This document shows positions 7,631 to 14,313 of a DNA stretch of 44,991 nucleotides, piece after piece. This DNA comes from RGIG5612 sp045546255 (GTDB lineage Bacteria > Bacillota > Clostridia > Lachnospirales > Lachnospiraceae), in contig JAZQCK010000047.1 in NCBI GenBank assembly GCA_045546255.1, positions 1-44,991 of the forward strand, written 5' to 3'. Numbering within the stretch: the stretch's first letter is position 1; each line of letters starts with the position of its first letter. The position numbers were made by a program, and so were the translations under genes. The notes under the pieces are model-generated. The model had not been told where the DNA came from. It was given only the letters and a program-made list of their open reading frames with translations, and ran no database searches.

Positions 7631-7700
7631 AGCCCCCGTCTATTGTTCATGTGTTAGATTACTAGAAATGTTGAATATTCAACGTTCTGAGGATCTTTTT
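7631..7700 (+). repeat. Degenerate fifth core repeat with its own terminator
   Basis: AGCCCCCGTCTATTGTTC (7631-7648) matches the core with one inserted C and C-to-T changes. It is followed by a hairpin (AGAAATGTTGAAT with ATTCAACGTTCT, 7664-7688) and a T run. The same order, core then terminator then GTAAGTGG pair, is seen at the window start, so this is an older, decayed module boundary. Confidence 0.6.
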
Positions 7701-7712
7701 TATGCGATTCGT

Positions 7713-7741
7713 GTAAGTGGTAAGTGGCTTTTTGTAAGTGG
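7713..7741. repeat. GTAAGTGG direct repeats, left end 2
   Basis: GTAAGTGG at 7713-7720, 7720-7727 and 7734-7741; the first and last are 21 bp apart as at 85 and 106. Flanking sequence also aligns with 76-130 (for example TATACCGCTCATGA versus TGTATCGCTTATGA), so these two left ends are homologous. Confidence 0.65.
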
Positions 7742-7918
7742 TAAAAGATGTATCGCTTATGATAGGGATCGCACGGGGACGTAGGTCCATTCCCTGTCTG
7801 CAATCGCAGATAATGACTTTAAGGTGAATTGTATGAATAATCCATACAAGATATTACCCTAAAAATGATTGCAAATTAGGGTGAAAAATGCATAAAACTT
7901 ATCGAGATTGCACCCTAA

Positions 7919-8107
7919 AAAAGGAGAAGCAAAAGAGCTGCAATCATTTTTGCAAATCATTTTATGGTACAAAGAGGGCTTGGATTACTTGTGGTTCCGG
8001 AGAATATTGTTCCGGAGTTTAAGGCACTTTTAGTTACATATTATGAGGGACGAGATGAAGCGGCAATTAAGCAGTTCTTGAAAGAAAAATGTTGGCGTCG
8101 ATTCTAA
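7919..8107 (+). pseudogene. 3' remnant of a Fic-family gene
   Basis: An open frame reads KRAAIIFANHFM, then GLGLLVVPENIVPEF and FKALLVTYYEGRDEAAIKQF, ending at a stop at 8107. This resembles the C-terminal helices of Fic AMP-transferases just after their HxFx(D/E)GNGR motif, which is absent here. About 60 codons of a protein that is normally 200 or more remain, so it is a truncated non-functional relic. No ribosome site supports translation from the internal ATG at 7964. Confidence 0.5.
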
Positions 8108-8205
8108 CTTAAGAGGATTTCCAGTATTATACAATAGCAGACGATTAGACGAAATGACAGTTATTTTAGAGATGAAGGTAACGGTCGTTTTCTTTTGCTT
8201 AAAGG

Positions 8206-8292
8206 CTGAATGGCAACGACGTCACTCTGGAGGATCAAGGCATTACCTATGTCAGCTGCATCTTACCTATTGTTTTTGACCACTTACCTTGA
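8206..8292 (+). pseudogene. Unidentified gene remnant
   Basis: A short frame without start (LNGNDVTLEDQGITYVSC, continuing to a stop at 8292) has coding-like composition but no recognisable family. With the Fic relic it marks 7742-8354 as a decayed stretch. I see no intact gene between 7742 and 8354. Confidence 0.3.
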
Positions 8293-8354
8293 ATTGCGGG
8301 ACAGGATGTTTCTTTTATGATATTGTTTCATTAACAAAAGAGGAGGCATTATTT

Positions 8355-8789
8355 ATGAATGTCAAGATTGAAATAGCAAAGGAATATGATCCTGCGTATG
8401 CGGTCATTTATACAACAGCAGTTACGGAAGAAATTCAGAAGGTTTCCGATTTTCTTCAGCAGGGGAGTGGTCCTGTGACGGGCTATTCAGAAGATCGATT
8501 GGTTATACTTCAACCCGAAGAGATCTACATGGTAAGAGTTGAGGATGAAATGACTGCAATTTACAGCAAAGAAAACAGGTATATCTCCCGAAAAAGACTG
8601 AAAGAGATATATGCACAAGTAGGGGACCGGTTCTTGCAGATCTCAAAATCCACGATCATAAATCTTCGATACTTGGACAGCATGGAAGCAGGTTTTGGCG
8701 GGACAATGTTACTGAAACTGAAAAATGGCTGCAAGGATTATGTGTCACGGTTTTATCTGAAAGCACTTAAGCAGTATCTTGGTTTATAG
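8355..8789 (+). CDS. LytTR-domain transcriptional regulator
   Basis: 144 aa, starting at the ATG preceded by AGGAGG; an upstream TTG extension lacks a ribosome site. Residues about 45-144 form a LytTR DNA-binding domain (LQPEEIYMVRVEDEMTAIY, ISRKRLKEIYAQVGDRFLQI, SKSTIINLRYL). There is no receiver domain. In Firmicutes such stand-alone LytTR proteins pair with a DUF3021 membrane protein that controls them, and that partner is the next gene, 12 bases downstream. LytTR proteins bind paired direct repeats two helical turns apart. A second such pair lies at 10462-11342. Confidence 0.9.
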   Translation: MNVKIEIAKEYDPAYAVIYTTAVTEEIQKVSDFLQQGSGPVTGYSEDRLVILQPEEIYMVRVEDEMTAIYSKENRYISRKRLKEIYAQVGDRFLQISKSTIINLRYLDSMEAGFGGTMLLKLKNGCKDYVSRFYLKALKQYLGL

Positions 8790-8801
8790 GAGGTAAAGAA
8801 A

Positions 8802-9224
8802 ATGAAACAGATCATAAAAAGCATAGCAATAGGACTTGGAATTGCCTTCGCCATTTTCTGCCTTAGTGGCATAGTATTTGATATTGATCATGGAGGCATC
8901 TTTAAGTTGGAGAATTATTCTTTTACGAAAATGGTGATCGGTTGTATCCTTATGGGGCTGGGATGGGGTGCTCCGGCTGTAGTCTACAGCAACGAAAAGA
9001 TGTCTTCAGGAATAAAGTGTGTGATCCATATTGGGATAGGCATGGTAGTGCAGACGGTTACAGCTTTTATTGTCGGTTATATACCAGCGGGGACAAGTAT
9101 CGGGAAAGCCATTTTAATCATTGTCTTTGAATTGGCCTTTGCCATGATTATCTGGCTGTGCTTCTTTATCTACAATAAGAAGCAGGTTGACAAGATGAAC
9201 AAACGTATACAGGAATTAAATTAG
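8802..9224 (+). CDS. DUF3021 family membrane protein
   Basis: 140 aa with four predicted transmembrane helices (about 8-28, 42-62, 74-95, 102-125) and a short basic C-terminal tail. AGGAGG upstream sets the start. Proteins of this family sit beside stand-alone LytTR regulators and are thought to restrain them at the membrane, which fits its position directly after one. It is the last gene before core copy 4. Confidence 0.82.
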   Translation: MKQIIKSIAIGLGIAFAIFCLSGIVFDIDHGGIFKLENYSFTKMVIGCILMGLGWGAPAVVYSNEKMSSGIKCVIHIGIGMVVQTVTAFIVGYIPAGTSIGKAILIIVFELAFAMIIWLCFFIYNKKQVDKMNKRIQELN

Positions 9225-9348
9225 ACTGGTAAAAAATTGTAAAAATGACGTTATAAAAATTAAAATCTCCCTTTTTTACAAGGATTTTTGCCTGATTTTT
9301 TGCACTGTTTTGAAGTGCAAATATTATGATTTTCCCTGACTGAGAATG

Positions 9349-9467
9349 CAAATCTCCTTTATTTGTGCGAAGTGAGCCGAGCGCGGACAAGCTCGCTTGG
9401 ACGCATTCGGCGAGAACGGACAGCGAGCGCAGCGAGCTATTAGGGTTTAGGCGTATTTTTGCCATCC
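9349..9467. repeat. Structured right-end repeat, copy B
   Basis: Homologous to 7407-7530. Outer stem GCCGA...TCGGC and inner stem CAAGC...GCTTG replace the different but equally paired stems of copy A; ACGGACAGCGAGCG and CAGCGAGCTATTAGG are retained. It ends at core copy 4. The 435 bp between 9224 and 9660 contain this repeat, the core, its terminator and a candidate operator; a TTTGCACT...AGTGCAAA hairpin at 9299-9321 has no T run. Confidence 0.75.
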
Positions 9468-9489
9468 TTCGAGCCCCGTCTATCGCTCG
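9468..9489 (+). repeat. tRNA-Gly 3'-end-like core repeat, copy 4
   Basis: 22 of 22 bp identical to the other cores, diverging only at the next base. The last core in the window, so 9489 is the likely distal boundary of the accessory island. Confidence 0.88.
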
Positions 9490-9495
9490 AAAGTT

Positions 9496-9524
9496 AAGGA
9501 CATCCGAAAGGATGTCCTTTTTTT
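9496..9524 (+). terminator. Rho-independent terminator after core copy 4
   Basis: AGGACATCC (9497-9505), loop GAAA, GGATGTCCT (9510-9518), then seven Ts. If this is the original chromosomal side of the site, it would be the native terminator of the tRNA gene. A stem of nearly the same sequence ends the hypB operon at 12808-12835. Confidence 0.9.
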
Positions 9525-9553
9525 GACGTGATAATCATGCAATTTAATGATTG

Positions 9554-9589
9554 AAATGCATCTTATCGCACAAAAATGCATCTTACCGT
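9554..9589. promoter_or_regulatory. Direct repeats 21 bp apart: candidate LytTR operator
   Basis: AAATGCATCTTATCG (9554-9568) and AAATGCATCTTACCG (9575-9589) repeat with a 21 bp period, the geometry of LytTR binding sites; the second runs into ACCGTTCAAG, close to the known AgrA/ComE half-site. It precedes the CPBP protease gene. Confidence 0.4.
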
Positions 9590-9659
9590 TCAAGCTATTG
9601 AATCGTGTGGAATGGGTGGATACAATGCAGCTAATCTTAAAGAAAGCAAGGTGATTAAT

Positions 9660-10403
9660 ATGAGAAGATTATATGAAAGAAAACCAGTCCTTTTTGCTAT
9701 TATGTGGATCGTTCTGTATTGTGCAATTACAATTCCGATTCGCGGTGAATATGGTGATGGGAGCATATGGTCGGTGGTTGGTCTGTTCGCGATTGCCATC
9801 GCGATCGTCATTATCTGCTCCGTGACATCTCTTTGGAAGGAAGTTGGCGTTATTGCCCGTCCTCAAAACGCAAGCAAGTGTCTTTTCTTCATCCCGATGT
9901 GGGTTTTAGCCACAGGGAATGCCTGGGATGGCTTCCGGCTGCAATATTCCGGTGCTGCGCTGTGGTATGCGATTCTGTCAATGGCCCTTGTCGGGTTCAT
10001 CGAGGAAATGATCTTTCGGGGATTTCTTTTCCGTGCCATTTTGAAAAAAAGAAAACCAATCGTTGCGATTATCATTTCTGCAGTGACATTTGGAATTGGA
10101 CATATCGTAAATCTCCTGGCCGGAATGGCAACAACTGAGAATCTGCTCATGATCATTTTCGCAATTGCCTGGGGCTTTGTATTTACTATGGTTTATTACA
10201 AGAGCGGCAGTCTCCTTCCCTGCATCATTGCCCATGCTGTCGTTGATGTTTTATCCGTTCTTTCCATGGAAACAACCTGGGGCAGTTATGTCTATATTGG
10301 AGCAACCATAATGATTGGCGCAGCTTATAGCTTATGGCTTGCAAAACTTCCACCGGCATTCAGTGGCTCCATTTCTTGTACTCCACAGCAGGGAAACGTA
10401 TAA
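9660..10403 (+). CDS. CPBP (CAAX/Abi) intramembrane metalloprotease
   Basis: 247 aa from the ATG with AAGGTGAT upstream. Multi-pass membrane protein with the three family motifs: EEMIFRGFLF near residue 115 (EExxxR), FGIGHIVN (FxxxH) and HAVVDV, which together hold the zinc ligands and catalytic glutamate. Family members cleave prenylated or other membrane substrates, process bacteriocin-type peptides or give self-immunity. It is the first gene beyond the last core repeat and lies between two LytTR/DUF3021 pairs, suggesting it is under LytTR control. Confidence 0.9.
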   Translation: MRRLYERKPVLFAIMWIVLYCAITIPIRGEYGDGSIWSVVGLFAIAIAIVIICSVTSLWKEVGVIARPQNASKCLFFIPMWVLATGNAWDGFRLQYSGAALWYAILSMALVGFIEEMIFRGFLFRAILKKRKPIVAIIISAVTFGIGHIVNLLAGMATTENLLMIIFAIAWGFVFTMVYYKSGSLLPCIIAHAVVDVLSVLSMETTWGSYVYIGATIMIGAAYSLWLAKLPPAFSGSISCTPQQGNV

Positions 10404-10461
10404 TAATTCGAGATGATTCCAAATAGAAACAGGATAATGATTGACAACGAGAGAAGGAAAC

Positions 10462-10902
10462 ATGGAAGTACACATCGAGAAGATTGACAAAAACGGAGAG
10501 GAACTTGTCCTGATCCGTTGTTATGAAATAACAGATCAGGTGAAGGAGATAGAAGCCTTTGTTAAGTCACGAGCAGGCAGTCTTACGGGAGTATCAAACG
10601 CAATGCTTTATGAGATCGCAGTTTCAGATCTCTGTTATATAGAATCAGTCGACGGCAAGACGTTTCTTTATACGGATGACCGGGTTTATGAAGCAGGATA
10701 TCGTCTCTATGAGCTTGAGGATCTGCTCAAGGAGAAATGCTTCCTGCGGATCTCAAAATCAATGCTCCTTAATCTGATGAAGATCCGCTCGATAAAACCA
10801 GCACTGAATGGAAGATTCACTGCGGAACTCCGTTCCGGGGAGCAGGTTATTATTTCAAGAAATTATGTGAAGACGCTTAAAGCAGCGCTAAAGGGAGAAT
10901 GA
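10462..10902 (+). CDS. LytTR-domain transcriptional regulator (second copy)
   Basis: 146 aa starting at the ATG with GAAGGA upstream; a TTG 21 bases earlier is a poorer start. LytTR domain from about residue 48 (IAVSDLCYIESVDGKTFLY, LYELEDLLKEKCFLRISKS, VIISRNYVKTLK). The same architecture as 8355-8789: an N-terminal beta-rich stretch and no receiver. It overlaps the next membrane protein gene by four bases. Likely target: the CPBP gene and its own operon, by inference from the direct repeats at 9554-9589. Confidence 0.9.
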   Translation: MEVHIEKIDKNGEELVLIRCYEITDQVKEIEAFVKSRAGSLTGVSNAMLYEIAVSDLCYIESVDGKTFLYTDDRVYEAGYRLYELEDLLKEKCFLRISKSMLLNLMKIRSIKPALNGRFTAELRSGEQVIISRNYVKTLKAALKGE

Positions 10903-11342
10903 AGATGGAATTTAAACGTTTTCTGGTTAATAAACTAATATTGTTTTTCGTACTGTCAACACTGATCTCGTTCGCAGTCTTCCTGATCGGATCGGCGTTT
11001 GACGCTGATGCAAGATTTGGATATGATTCACTGCTTGCACCGATCAAATATGCCGCGCTTTGTATCCTGCCGACGTTCGTGACATGGTCCAGACATGAAC
11101 TTTCACTGAAGCAACTGCTTATCCGAAAAGCAATCATGCTCATCCTTCTTGAAGCAGTCATTCTATTTATTGCATTTACAAGTCCGGTTATCGATACGGA
11201 CCAAATACAAGTCGTGTTAGTCATTGCAGGTAGCGTTCTTGTGATATTTGCGCTCACACATCTTTTCCTATGGCTGAAAGACTCTTCAGAAGCAAAAAGA
11301 ATGAACCGAGATCTTGAAAAATACCAGAAACTACGTCAATGA
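10899..11342 (+). CDS. DUF3021-like membrane partner of LytTR regulator
   Basis: 147 aa with four hydrophobic segments (about 10-30, 45-63, 73-93, 104-126) and a charged C-terminal helix (SEAKRMNRDLEKYQKLRQ). ATGA overlap with the LytTR gene. Sequence is diverged from the DUF3021 protein at 8802-9224, but size, topology, tail and position match, so it is most likely the membrane restraint of its LytTR neighbour. Confidence 0.75.
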   Translation: MKMEFKRFLVNKLILFFVLSTLISFAVFLIGSAFDADARFGYDSLLAPIKYAALCILPTFVTWSRHELSLKQLLIRKAIMLILLEAVILFIAFTSPVIDTDQIQVVLVIAGSVLVIFALTHLFLWLKDSSEAKRMNRDLEKYQKLRQ

Positions 11343-11344
11343 GA

Positions 11345-11371
11345 TTGACATGTGGAGAAAAAGGATATAAT
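11345..11371 (+). promoter_or_regulatory. Putative promoter of tandem hypB operon
   Basis: TTGACA (11345-11350) and TATAAT (11366-11371), both consensus, but with a short 15 bp spacer. The first hypB starts 53 bp downstream, behind AGGAGG. Confidence 0.55.
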
Positions 11372-11423
11372 TAATTGTACATGATGGAAATCGTTCCAAA
11401 AAGTGTCTGTTTAGGAGGCTATA

Positions 11424-12095
11424 TTGGGAAATATAAAAATCGTTGAACTAAAAGAATCCATTCTGGAAGACAATGACAGAGATGCCAAGGAACTCAGGGA
11501 GGAACTGCGCCGGAACAAAACCTGCCTGATCAATCTGATGTCTAGCCCGGGATCCGGAAAAACATCAACCCTGCTTGCTTTAAAGCCATATTTTGAAAAT
11601 GTGCTTCACTGGGGCGTTATGGAAGCAGATATTGACTCATCTGTGGATGCGGAAACGATGCTTGCTGCAGGCATTCCTTCTGTTCAGCTTCATACCGGTG
11701 GGATGTGTCATCTTGACGCTGATATGACGAGACAGGGAATCCGTTCGATGGACTGGAAAAATCTGGATCTGATCGTACTCGAAAATGTCGGAAACCTTGT
11801 CTGCCCGGCGGAATTCGACACCGGCGCAGCGCTGAACATTACGATCCTTTCTGTGCCGGAAGGAGATGATAAGCCTGCAAAATATCCGCTGATCTATGAA
11901 GTGTCGGATGTTCTGATCGTTAACAAAACTGACGTAATGCCGGTTTTTGATTTTGATCAGGAAAAACTGGAAAAAAGAGTAGAAGCATGCAACCCGAAAA
12001 TGAAGACCTTTTATATATCTGCAACGACCGGAGATGGTGTGCAAGAACTTGCGGAATATTTAATCAGCAGGGTAAAGGAGTGGACAGAATCATGA
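11424..12095 (+). CDS. hypB: HypB-type nickel-insertion GTPase, first of two
   Basis: 223 aa from a TTG start with AGGAGG seven bases upstream. G domain of the SIMIBI class: P-loop SSPGSGKTS (Lys46), EADIDS switch, GGMCHLDA with Cys95-His96 as metal ligands at the dimer interface, ENVGNLVCPAEFDTG, and an intact NKTD guanine motif. HypB hydrolyses GTP to load nickel into NiFe hydrogenase together with HypA. No N-terminal CxxCGC or His-rich store. It overlaps a second hypB by ATGA. No hypA or hydrogenase subunit is in the window, so the client enzyme is unknown. Confidence 0.88.
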   Translation: MGNIKIVELKESILEDNDRDAKELREELRRNKTCLINLMSSPGSGKTSTLLALKPYFENVLHWGVMEADIDSSVDAETMLAAGIPSVQLHTGGMCHLDADMTRQGIRSMDWKNLDLIVLENVGNLVCPAEFDTGAALNITILSVPEGDDKPAKYPLIYEVSDVLIVNKTDVMPVFDFDQEKLEKRVEACNPKMKTFYISATTGDGVQELAEYLISRVKEWTES

Positions 12096-12775
12096 ATAAT
12101 GTAAAGCTGATCGAAATTCATGAAAACATTTTTTCTTCTAATGACCGTGCTGCTGACGAGCTGCGTCAGATGATGACGGAAAACGGAACGCTTTTCGTCA
12201 ATGTCATGTCATCCCCGGGTTCCGGAAAAACAACGCTTCTCACGGCACTTATTAATCGTTTGAAAGACCGGATCCGTATCGCGGAAATGGATGTGGATGT
12301 GGAATCTACCCTTGATGCACAACGGGTCGCCGATGCTACCGGCGTGCCCTGCCTTCAGATCCATAACGGCGGCATATGTCACATTGATGCGGAAATGACG
12401 CTTCAGGCCATACAGGAATTTGATCATAAAGATATCGATCTTCTGATTCTTGAAAACATCGGAAACTTGGTCTGCCCTGCGGAGTTTGACACTGGCGCTC
12501 ACAAAAACATCATGCTTTTATCGGTCCCGGAGGGGGACGATAAGCCACTTAAGTATCCGCTGATGTTTTCTGTCTGTGATATTGTTCTCATCACGAAAAC
12601 CGACACGCTTCCGTATTTTAATTTTGATCTGGAGCTGGCTAAAAAGCGAATCCATGCTCTGAATCCGAGTGCTGTGATCCTGCCGGTCTGCGCAAAAACA
12701 GAAGAGGGGCTTCAGGAACTGGAAGATCTTCTTTTGGAAGAGATCCATGCAATTAAAAGTCCGCTCCAAAAGTGA
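12092..12775 (+). CDS. hypB: HypB-type nickel-insertion GTPase, second of two
   Basis: 227 aa, starting at the ATG that overlaps the first copy's stop. Same domain order: P-loop SSPGSGKTT (Lys46), NGGICHIDA with Cys96-His97, ENIGNLVCPAEFDTG. The guanine-specificity motif is TKTD, where the family and the first copy have NKTD; this may weaken or alter nucleotide binding. Tandem duplication with divergence suggests the two may form a heterodimer with one reduced-activity subunit. A terminator follows at 12808. Confidence 0.87.
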   Translation: MNNVKLIEIHENIFSSNDRAADELRQMMTENGTLFVNVMSSPGSGKTTLLTALINRLKDRIRIAEMDVDVESTLDAQRVADATGVPCLQIHNGGICHIDAEMTLQAIQEFDHKDIDLLILENIGNLVCPAEFDTGAHKNIMLLSVPEGDDKPLKYPLMFSVCDIVLITKTDTLPYFNFDLELAKKRIHALNPSAVILPVCAKTEEGLQELEDLLLEEIHAIKSPLQK

Positions 12776-12807
12776 AACTCCATGAAAAGGATTCAAATCG
12801 GTAAATC

Positions 12808-12835
12808 AAAGGACATCCAACGGGATGTCCTTTTT
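12808..12835 (+). terminator. Terminator of the hypB operon
   Basis: AAAGGACATCC (12808-12818), loop AACG, GGATGTCCTTT (12823-12833), T run. It lies between convergent genes and may also slow transcripts from the kinase on the reverse strand. Confidence 0.85.
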
Positions 12836-12840
12836 AAAAC

Positions 12841-14313
12841 TTATGATAGCAGTCTTTCGATTTCTTGTTTAAATCCCGCAAATTTCTTCTCTCGGATTTC
12901 CGTCGGCATATCCGGTGTTATGGACTTGCGTTTCATTCGGCTGAAGATGTCCCGGCTCCAAAAACCACAGGCAATCCCCGCCAGAAATGCTGCCCCTGTT
13001 CCTGAAACTTCACTCTCTTGGGAAATTGAGATTTCACAGTTTGCAATATTGCTCTGAAACTGCATTAGATAATTGTTTCCTGTCGGTCCGCCGTCCACTC
13101 GAAGTTCTTTCAATGAATGTCCAGTCTCCAATTCCATTGTACGTATAACATCTGTGATCTGATATGCAATACTCTCTAAAGCAGCACGTACAATTTCATT
13201 TCGCCCAGTCGTTCTGTCCATTCCGACTATCTCTGCCCGAACATCAGGATTCCAATAAGGAGCACCGAGTCCGGTAAATGCAGGAATCAGATAGACCCCG
13301 TCATCCGGATTCGCATGAGAGGCCAGCTCTTCCGTCTCCTTGGGATCGGTAATTAACTTCAGCTTATCTTTCAGCCAGGTGATGACCGCTCCGGTATAGT
13401 TTAAATTTCCCTCAAGCACGTATTCCGGTTTTTCCCCAATCTTCCATGCAAGAGAAGTGACCAGTCCGTTCTTGCTGAGCACTGGTTCGGTCCCGATATT
13501 CATCATAATGGATGATCCAGTTCCGTAGGTCGCCTTTACAAGGCCGGGATTCGTACAATCTTGCCCAAATAAAGACGCATGAGAGTCACCCAAAACAGCA
13601 TAGATTGGAACCGGATTCTGGAAAAAACCTTCACAGTAGGTGTACCCAAAGCAGGCATTTGAGTTTCTTATCTCCGGGAGATCCTGCCGATTAATAGAAA
13701 AGAGATGGCAAAGGTCTGCATCCCACTGGAGATCAAAAATATTGAACAGCTGTGTGCGGGACACATTGGAATAATCCGTCGCATAGACAGAACCTTTCGT
13801 CAGGCGGTTGACCAGATACGAATCCATCGTACCCATGCCCAGTTGAATGGAATCTGCTTTGTTTTGTACTTCTGTATTCTCCAGCAGCCAGCAAAGTTTC
13901 GCTGCGGGAAAATAAGGAGATAATTGCAGTCCCGTTTTTTTTCGGATCAGTTCTGATGCAGAAGCAATTTCTTCACGCTCGCAAATCTCCTTCGCGCGGG
14001 AACACTGCCATACAATTGCAGGCGCCAAAGGCTTTCCGGTCTTCCGATCCCAGATAATAGATGTCTCCCGCTGATTGCAAAGACCAATCGCCTGAATACT
14101 ACCGGGATTTACTTTTGAATCTTTTACAACGCCCTGGATGACCAGGATGGTATTTTCATAGATTTCGTCTCCATCATGTGAGACCCATCCGTTATCATCA
14201 ATGATTTGCTTATGAAGAAGACTTTTTTTTGCCACCAGTGTGCCGCACTCGTCAAACAAAAAGGCTTTTGTGCTTTGTGTGCTTTGATCAACACTCAAGA
14301 TATATCCGTTCAT
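12841..14313 (-). CDS. FGGY-family carbohydrate kinase
   Basis: 490 aa. Two actin-like domains: DQSTQSTKAFLFD at the N-terminus (phosphate 1), IGLCNQRETSIIWDR, YGTGSSIMMNIG, and GAPYWNPDVRAEIVGMDRTTG with LRVDGGPTGNNYLMQFQ (adenosine motif). By sequence it is nearest glycerol kinase and xylulokinase types. In this operon, after an isomerase and with transketolase, a ketose such as ribulose or xylulose is the likelier substrate; glycerol or erythritol cannot be excluded. Its start overlaps the transketolase C-half gene by four bases, and it is the last gene of the operon. Confidence 0.88.
   Translation of the reverse strand: MNGYILSVDQSTQSTKAFLFDECGTLVAKKSLLHKQIIDDNGWVSHDGDEIYENTILVIQGVVKDSKVNPGSIQAIGLCNQRETSIIWDRKTGKPLAPAIVWQCSRAKEICEREEIASASELIRKKTGLQLSPYFPAAKLCWLLENTEVQNKADSIQLGMGTMDSYLVNRLTKGSVYATDYSNVSRTQLFNIFDLQWDADLCHLFSINRQDLPEIRNSNACFGYTYCEGFFQNPVPIYAVLGDSHASLFGQDCTNPGLVKATYGTGSSIMMNIGTEPVLSKNGLVTSLAWKIGEKPEYVLEGNLNYTGAVITWLKDKLKLITDPKETEELASHANPDDGVYLIPAFTGLGAPYWNPDVRAEIVGMDRTTGRNEIVRAALESIAYQITDVIRTMELETGHSLKELRVDGGPTGNNYLMQFQSNIANCEISISQESEVSGTGAAFLAGIACGFWSRDIFSRMKRKSITPDMPTEIREKKFAGFKQEIERLLS

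Noticed and set aside
7572..7784. 70-codon open frame on the forward strand
   Set aside because: It starts inside the strong terminator stem after core copy 3 and runs through the degenerate core and repeats; it has no ribosome site.
11424..12775. UreG urease accessory proteins
   Set aside because: The Cys-His pair in GGxCHxDA fits both, but the overall pattern and lengths match HypB, and no urease genes are seen.
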